Shown piece after piece: positions 5,661 to 8,966 of a stretch of DNA of 8,966 bases. The notes beneath the pieces are model-generated. The model did no database searches. It was not told the DNA's origin and worked only from the letters and a program-made list of their open reading frames with translations. The stretch's first letter is position 1. The number at the start of each line of letters is the position of its first letter. Source of the stretch: Acidobacteriaceae bacterium. Lineage in GTDB: Bacteria; Acidobacteriota; Terriglobia; Terriglobales; SbA1. The stretch spans positions 1 to 8,966 of the forward strand of contig PLEA01000279.1 in the NCBI GenBank assembly GCA_003136335.1. The letters run 5' to 3'. The position numbers and the translations under genes are program-made.

Positions 5661-5731
5661 GACAGTTTTCTTACATCCCAGAGGCTGAGGTCGTAGCGAT
5701 TCCTTTTCGCTTTCATTCGGAGAACCTTGTT

Positions 5732-8617
5732 GTGCCCAAGGGCCCCTGCGTTTTCAGGGCCGCGACGGTGCCATCTCATTCATTTCAACGCATTTGGCCG
5801 ATGGGAGAGTGGCGCAGGGCCGCGTTTTGGTGGTTGCTGGCTGCGCTCTTGCTGGCGACCGCAAGCCTGACGTGGGCGCAAACCGACGTTATTTCGGAGA
5901 TTAGTGTTACCGGCAACCGGCGCATTCCAGCTGACACGATCAAGGCTCGCATCTTCACCAAGGCCGGAGATATCTACGATACCGCTGCCCTGGAACGCGA
6001 TTTCAATTCGGTGTGGAATACGGGCTACTTTGAAGATATCAAATTCCTCCGGGAGCAAACCCCGAAGGGCTGGAGAATCATCGTCCAGGTGAAGGAGAAG
6101 CCGACGATCCGCGAAATCAACTACGTCGGCCTCAGCTCAGTTTCCAATAGCGACGTGCTCGACCGATTCAAGCAGGACAAAGTCGGCCTGGTGGTTGAAA
6201 GTCAGTACGATCCTACCCGCATCACGAAAGCGGCAGTGTCCATCAAGGGCCTGCTTTCCGAACACGGCCGGCAGTTCGCCACCGTTCGCACAGAGGTACG
6301 GCAGATTCCTCCCGCGGCGGTCGGTATCACGTTTGTGATTAAGGAAGGACCGAAGGTCAAAGTCGGCAAAATCAAGTTCGAAGGCAACAAGGCCATCAAG
6401 TCGCGAATTTTGCGGGCGGCGATGAAGAACCTGAAGCCGATCGGCGTTCCGCACTCCATCTTCTTGGAGAATATTTTCGCCAAGACCTACGACGCCACCA
6501 AGCTGGAAGAAGATACCGAACGGGTGCGCGCCGAGTACCAGAACCGCGGCTACTTCAAGGCCGGGGTCAGCGATCCCAAGACAGAAATCCACGATACCGG
6601 ACACAAGGGCTTCCGCATTTGGCTGCTGCAGTCGGGACCCGGGAAAGCTGTCGATATTACGATGCCGATCGAAGAAGGCGACCAGTACCGTCTCGGCAAG
6701 ATTACCTTCAAGAACAACAAGGCGATTTCTAACACCGCAGCGCTGCGCTCCCTGTTTCCGCTCAAGGACGGAGATATTTTCAGCCGCGAGAAGATCTCGA
6801 AAGGCCTGGACGCCCTACGCAAGGCCTACGGCGAGTATGGGTACATCAACTATACGGGGGTTCCCTCGACCACTTTTGACGACGAGAAAAAACTCGCAAA
6901 TCTGGAAATCGATATCGACGAGGGCAAGCAGTTTTATGTGCGCCGCATCGAGTTTGTGGGCAACACCACCACCCGCGACAAGGTGATTCGCCGGGAACTG
7001 GCTCTCGAAGAAGGCAGCGTCTACAACTCCCGTCTGTGGGAACTGAGCCTGCTGCGTCTGAATCAACTTTCCTATTTCGACCAACTGAAGCCGGATGACC
7101 CGAACGTCACCGACAAGAAGCTGGACGAAAAAAATGGTCAGGTGGACCTGACCCTGAAGGTAAAAGAAAAGGGCAAGAACAGCATCGGGCTCAATGGCGG
7201 AGTCAGCGGTTTGGAGGGAGCATTCGTGGGATTAAACTACTCCACGAACAACTTCCTGGGACGTGGCGAGACGCTGCAAATGCAGATCAATCTGGGAAAC
7301 CTGGCGCGCAGCGTGATGTTTGGCTTCACCCAGCCTTATATGTTTGATCGCCCGTTGCAATTCGGTTTTACCGTGTTCGGCAACAAGGTCAGCTACAACC
7401 AGGCGCGCCAACTCTCCATCTTCAGTGGCCAGAGTTTGAATCTGCCGAGTGCCGTATTGCAGAATTTGCAGAACTATTCGCAGTCGAGCGTGGGCTTCAC
7501 CAGTTCTTTGAGTTATCCGTTGCGGCGCTCGTTCAAGCGCCTGGGCATGACCTATTCGCTGGACCGGTCGACTTTGATACCGCTCAGTACGGCGTCTAAG
7601 AGCCTTTTTGATTTCATCGCGTTCCGAGGCATCTCCGGACCGCAAGCCGTGAATGGGATTATCACCAGCAAGATCTTTCCCAACTTCTCGTTCAATACTC
7701 TCAATAGCGGAATCTCTCCGCACAGCGGGCATCAGATGACGGTAGGGATGGAGTTGGCCGGACTCGGTGGCACCGTCAGGTCGGTTCGCCCGATCATTCA
7801 GTACAAGAAGTTCATCCCCGTGCAGAACCGCCGCAACGCGATCGGGTACACCATTAACGGGTCGTTCATTAGCGGCTATGGCGGTCTGGTGGCTCCGCCG
7901 TTCCAGCGTTTCTTCATGGGTGGCGAGAACGACATTCGTGGGTTTGATATCCGGTCCATTTCCCCGGTGGCCTTTCTCCCAAGCTCGAGCGTCATCACCC
8001 TGACGAATCCAGATGGGACACCCGTCCCGAAGAACCCTGCCAATCCGCGGCTGGGCAATTGGACCGTGCCCATCCCGGTCGATCAGATCGTGTTTCCGGG
8101 CGGCGATATGAGTGTATGGACGAATCTGGAATACCGGATCACGATTGCGGGACCGGTGGCGATCGCCCCTTTCGTGGACACCGGGATCGACCCAGTCATC
8201 CGCCGTTCTCAATTGCAGATCGCCCAAGTGCAATTTGATCAGGTGCTGGGTACGTCTTTTGGATGTCCGACGCTCGATGCCGGCTACAACTGTAACGGTG
8301 GAAAAATCCTAAACCCGGCTCCTTCCAATTTTCTGCAGATTTTGGGCGCCACGAACTGGAGACCTCGCATGTCCACCGGGATCGAACTGCAAATGTTCCT
8401 GCCCGTGGTGAACGCGCCGTTCCGCATCTATTGGGCGTATAACCCGCTGCGGCTCGACGAGCAGGCCAATCCACCGATTCCCATTACACGGGCCATGTTC
8501 CCGGCCGGCGCAGCCGGTGACTACACCTACCATTTGGCAGTGAATACTTATGCACCGAGTTTCTTGTTGAGGGAACCGCGGAAGACGTTCCGGTTCACGG
8601 TGGCGACCACGTTCTAG
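5732..8617 (+). CDS. bamA: outer-membrane protein assembly factor BamA
   Basis: BamA is the Omp85-family core of the BAM complex that folds beta-barrel proteins into the outer membrane. With GTG 5732 the product is 961 residues. A hydrophobic segment at about 30-46 ends in TWAQ, a signal peptide cleaved near residue 49-50. Five POTRA domains follow, roughly 53-124, 125-206, 207-316, 317-399 and 400-480, then the 16-strand barrel (481-961). The loop-6 signature is GGENDIRGF with Ile-Arg-Gly-Phe at 735-738 (VRGF in E. coli). The chain ends in Phe (FRFTVATTF), the outer-membrane beta-signal. It is longer than E. coli BamA (810), mostly in the barrel. GTG 5732 has GGAGAA at 5719-5724 with 7-nt spacing; ATG 5801 has no ribosome site but gives a more usual signal peptide (MGEWRRAAFWWLL). 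The start is therefore uncertain. Confidence 0.96.
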   Translation: MPKGPCVFRAATVPSHSFQRIWPMGEWRRAAFWWLLAALLLATASLTWAQTDVISEISVTGNRRIPADTIKARIFTKAGDIYDTAALERDFNSVWNTGYFEDIKFLREQTPKGWRIIVQVKEKPTIREINYVGLSSVSNSDVLDRFKQDKVGLVVESQYDPTRITKAAVSIKGLLSEHGRQFATVRTEVRQIPPAAVGITFVIKEGPKVKVGKIKFEGNKAIKSRILRAAMKNLKPIGVPHSIFLENIFAKTYDATKLEEDTERVRAEYQNRGYFKAGVSDPKTEIHDTGHKGFRIWLLQSGPGKAVDITMPIEEGDQYRLGKITFKNNKAISNTAALRSLFPLKDGDIFSREKISKGLDALRKAYGEYGYINYTGVPSTTFDDEKKLANLEIDIDEGKQFYVRRIEFVGNTTTRDKVIRRELALEEGSVYNSRLWELSLLRLNQLSYFDQLKPDDPNVTDKKLDEKNGQVDLTLKVKEKGKNSIGLNGGVSGLEGAFVGLNYSTNNFLGRGETLQMQINLGNLARSVMFGFTQPYMFDRPLQFGFTVFGNKVSYNQARQLSIFSGQSLNLPSAVLQNLQNYSQSSVGFTSSLSYPLRRSFKRLGMTYSLDRSTLIPLSTASKSLFDFIAFRGISGPQAVNGIITSKIFPNFSFNTLNSGISPHSGHQMTVGMELAGLGGTVRSVRPIIQYKKFIPVQNRRNAIGYTINGSFISGYGGLVAPPFQRFFMGGENDIRGFDIRSISPVAFLPSSSVITLTNPDGTPVPKNPANPRLGNWTVPIPVDQIVFPGGDMSVWTNLEYRITIAGPVAIAPFVDTGIDPVIRRSQLQIAQVQFDQVLGTSFGCPTLDAGYNCNGGKILNPAPSNFLQILGATNWRPRMSTGIELQMFLPVVNAPFRIYWAYNPLRLDEQANPPIPITRAMFPAGAAGDYTYHLAVNTYAPSFLLREPRKTFRFTVATTF

Positions 8618-8637
8618 CCTTGCGGCTGTAACTTTGT

Positions 8638-8667
8638 TTGACGGGCCTTGAGTGAGGTCTCTATAAT
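8638..8667 (+). promoter_or_regulatory. sigma70-type promoter after bamA
   Basis: TTGACG (8638-8643) and TATAAT (8662-8667) are 18 bp apart, 5/6 and 6/6 matches to the consensus hexamers, and the best promoter in the window. It begins 20 nt after the bamA stop and predicts a start near 8674, so the downstream exported-protein gene has its own strong promoter and a leader of about 200 nt. Confidence 0.8.
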
Positions 8668-8673
8668 GTAAGT

Positions 8674-8880
8674 GTTCCGCGCCATATAGTGAGAAAAAGA
8701 GGGTGGACAGCACACCCCGCAGCCTAGGTGCGTGATGCTGGTAATCCAGTGCCGCTTTTCGACGGCGGCGGATATCGGCGCAGACCTCATTCAGTGCGGC
8801 CCAGCGTTGACTGAAGAAGCGATCAGAGAGATATCGAAATTCATTCCCGGAACCAGGTTCCAAGGAGTTCAACCCATCCA
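8674..8880 (+). other. long 5' leader of the skp-like gene, with a possible small ORF
   Basis: This stretch of about 207 nt between the predicted start site and ATG 8881 has several small stems: GGGTG/CACCC (8701-8717), CTGG/CCAG (8738-8749) and GCCGC/GCGGC (8751-8769). It ends in the palindrome GGAACC-A-GGTTCC (8849-8861), which abuts the AAGGAG ribosome site at 8862-8867, 13 nt from the ATG. A 49-codon ORF runs from ATG 8735 to TGA 8882-8884, overlapping the next start as ATGA; it begins MLVIQCRFS and includes ALTEEAIREISKF. Its only upstream ribosome-like signal is AGG at 8726. Its codons include AGA, ATA and AGG and look less biased than the neighbours, so it may be chance. I recognise no known riboswitch. 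Confidence 0.4.
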
Positions 8881-8966
8881 ATGAAAAGCACGTTCTTGCG
8901 AGTTCTTCTGGCCATTGCGGTTACGTTTACGTTTTCCGCGTTGGCCCAAACCGGCAGCGCCGCCAC
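8881..8966 (+). CDS. exported protein, 3'-truncated; probably Skp/OmpH-family chaperone
   Basis: Only 28 codons are in the window. The N-terminus has a clear Sec signal peptide: MKSTFLR as the charged region, a hydrophobic core VLLAIAVTFTF, and an ALA-Q cleavage site at about residues 22/23, so the mature protein starts QTGSAA and is exported. AAGGAG at 8862-8867 is a good ribosome site, with a longish 13-nt spacer. In many diderm bacteria the gene after bamA encodes Skp/OmpH, the periplasmic chaperone that delivers unfolded outer-membrane proteins to BAM. The identification rests on position and signal peptide only, since no mature domain is visible. A lipid A gene or an unrelated exported protein cannot be excluded. 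Confidence 0.75.
   Translation, partial: MKSTFLRVLLAIAVTFTFSALAQTGSAA

Noticed and set aside
7232..8233. 333-codon open frame on the minus strand
   Set aside because: It is antisense to the BamA barrel, whose frame is strongly supported by family motifs. Composition is shadow-like (Arg/His/Asp-rich), with no ribosome site or promoter.
8674..8880. Known riboswitch (for example cyclic-di-GMP) in the skp-like leader
   Set aside because: No conserved riboswitch core could be recognised by eye; only short stems are present.
8309..8881. 190-codon minus-strand frame covering the end of bamA and the following gap
   Set aside because: It crosses both the bamA 3' end and the + strand promoter, shows no domain, and no promoter or ribosome site was seen for it on that strand.

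Overview
The window is a chromosomal housekeeping segment from a GC-rich, diderm (outer-membrane) bacterium, with every gene on the + strand. In order it holds: the 3' part of rpsB (ribosomal protein S2), tsf (EF-Ts), pyrH (UMP kinase), frr (ribosome recycling factor), a large bis-MGD molybdopterin oxidoreductase, bamA (outer-membrane assembly), and the first 28 codons of an exported protein that by position and signal peptide is probably the periplasmic chaperone Skp/OmpH. A short 218-residue EF-Ts, a long BamA, and many short palindromic and degenerate tandem repeats between and even inside genes fit an Acidobacteriota (Terriglobia/Koribacter-like) chromosome. That taxonomic call is inference, not proof.

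Region by region. 1-753: S2 with an unusually long acidic tail. 754-970: a repeat-filled gap (heptamer repeat, GC-rich hairpin, and a pair of inverted octamer arrays around a 23-nt centre). 971-1658: tsf, closed by a textbook intrinsic terminator. 1659-1786: a cluster of three GC-rich palindromes running almost into the pyrH start. 1787-2527: pyrH. 2528-2665: a cruciform-like inverted repeat followed by a TATAAT box. 2666-3256: frr. 3257-3346: another palindrome and a TATAAT box so close to the next ATG that the mRNA may be leaderless. 3347-5566: the molybdoenzyme, into which two repeat-derived segments appear to have been inserted in frame. 5567-5731: bamA promoter and leader. 5732-8617: bamA. 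8618-8880: a good sigma70-type promoter and a leader of about 200 nt that contains a 49-codon ORF overlapping the next start by ATGA. 8881-8966: start of the exported protein.

How it fits together. rpsB-tsf-pyrH-frr is the widely conserved translation/UMP-kinase cluster, and bamA-skp is the widely conserved outer-membrane assembly pair. In E. coli they are joined by dxr-uppS-cdsA-rseP. Here that block is missing and one cytoplasmic molybdoenzyme of unknown substrate sits in its place. The cluster is broken into several transcription units, shown by the terminator after tsf and by TATAAT boxes before frr, the molybdoenzyme, bamA and the skp-like gene. No defence system, transposase, CRISPR array, tRNA or rRNA was seen. 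The most unusual content is the repeat ecology: at least three classes of small repeats, two of which have become part of a protein-coding sequence.
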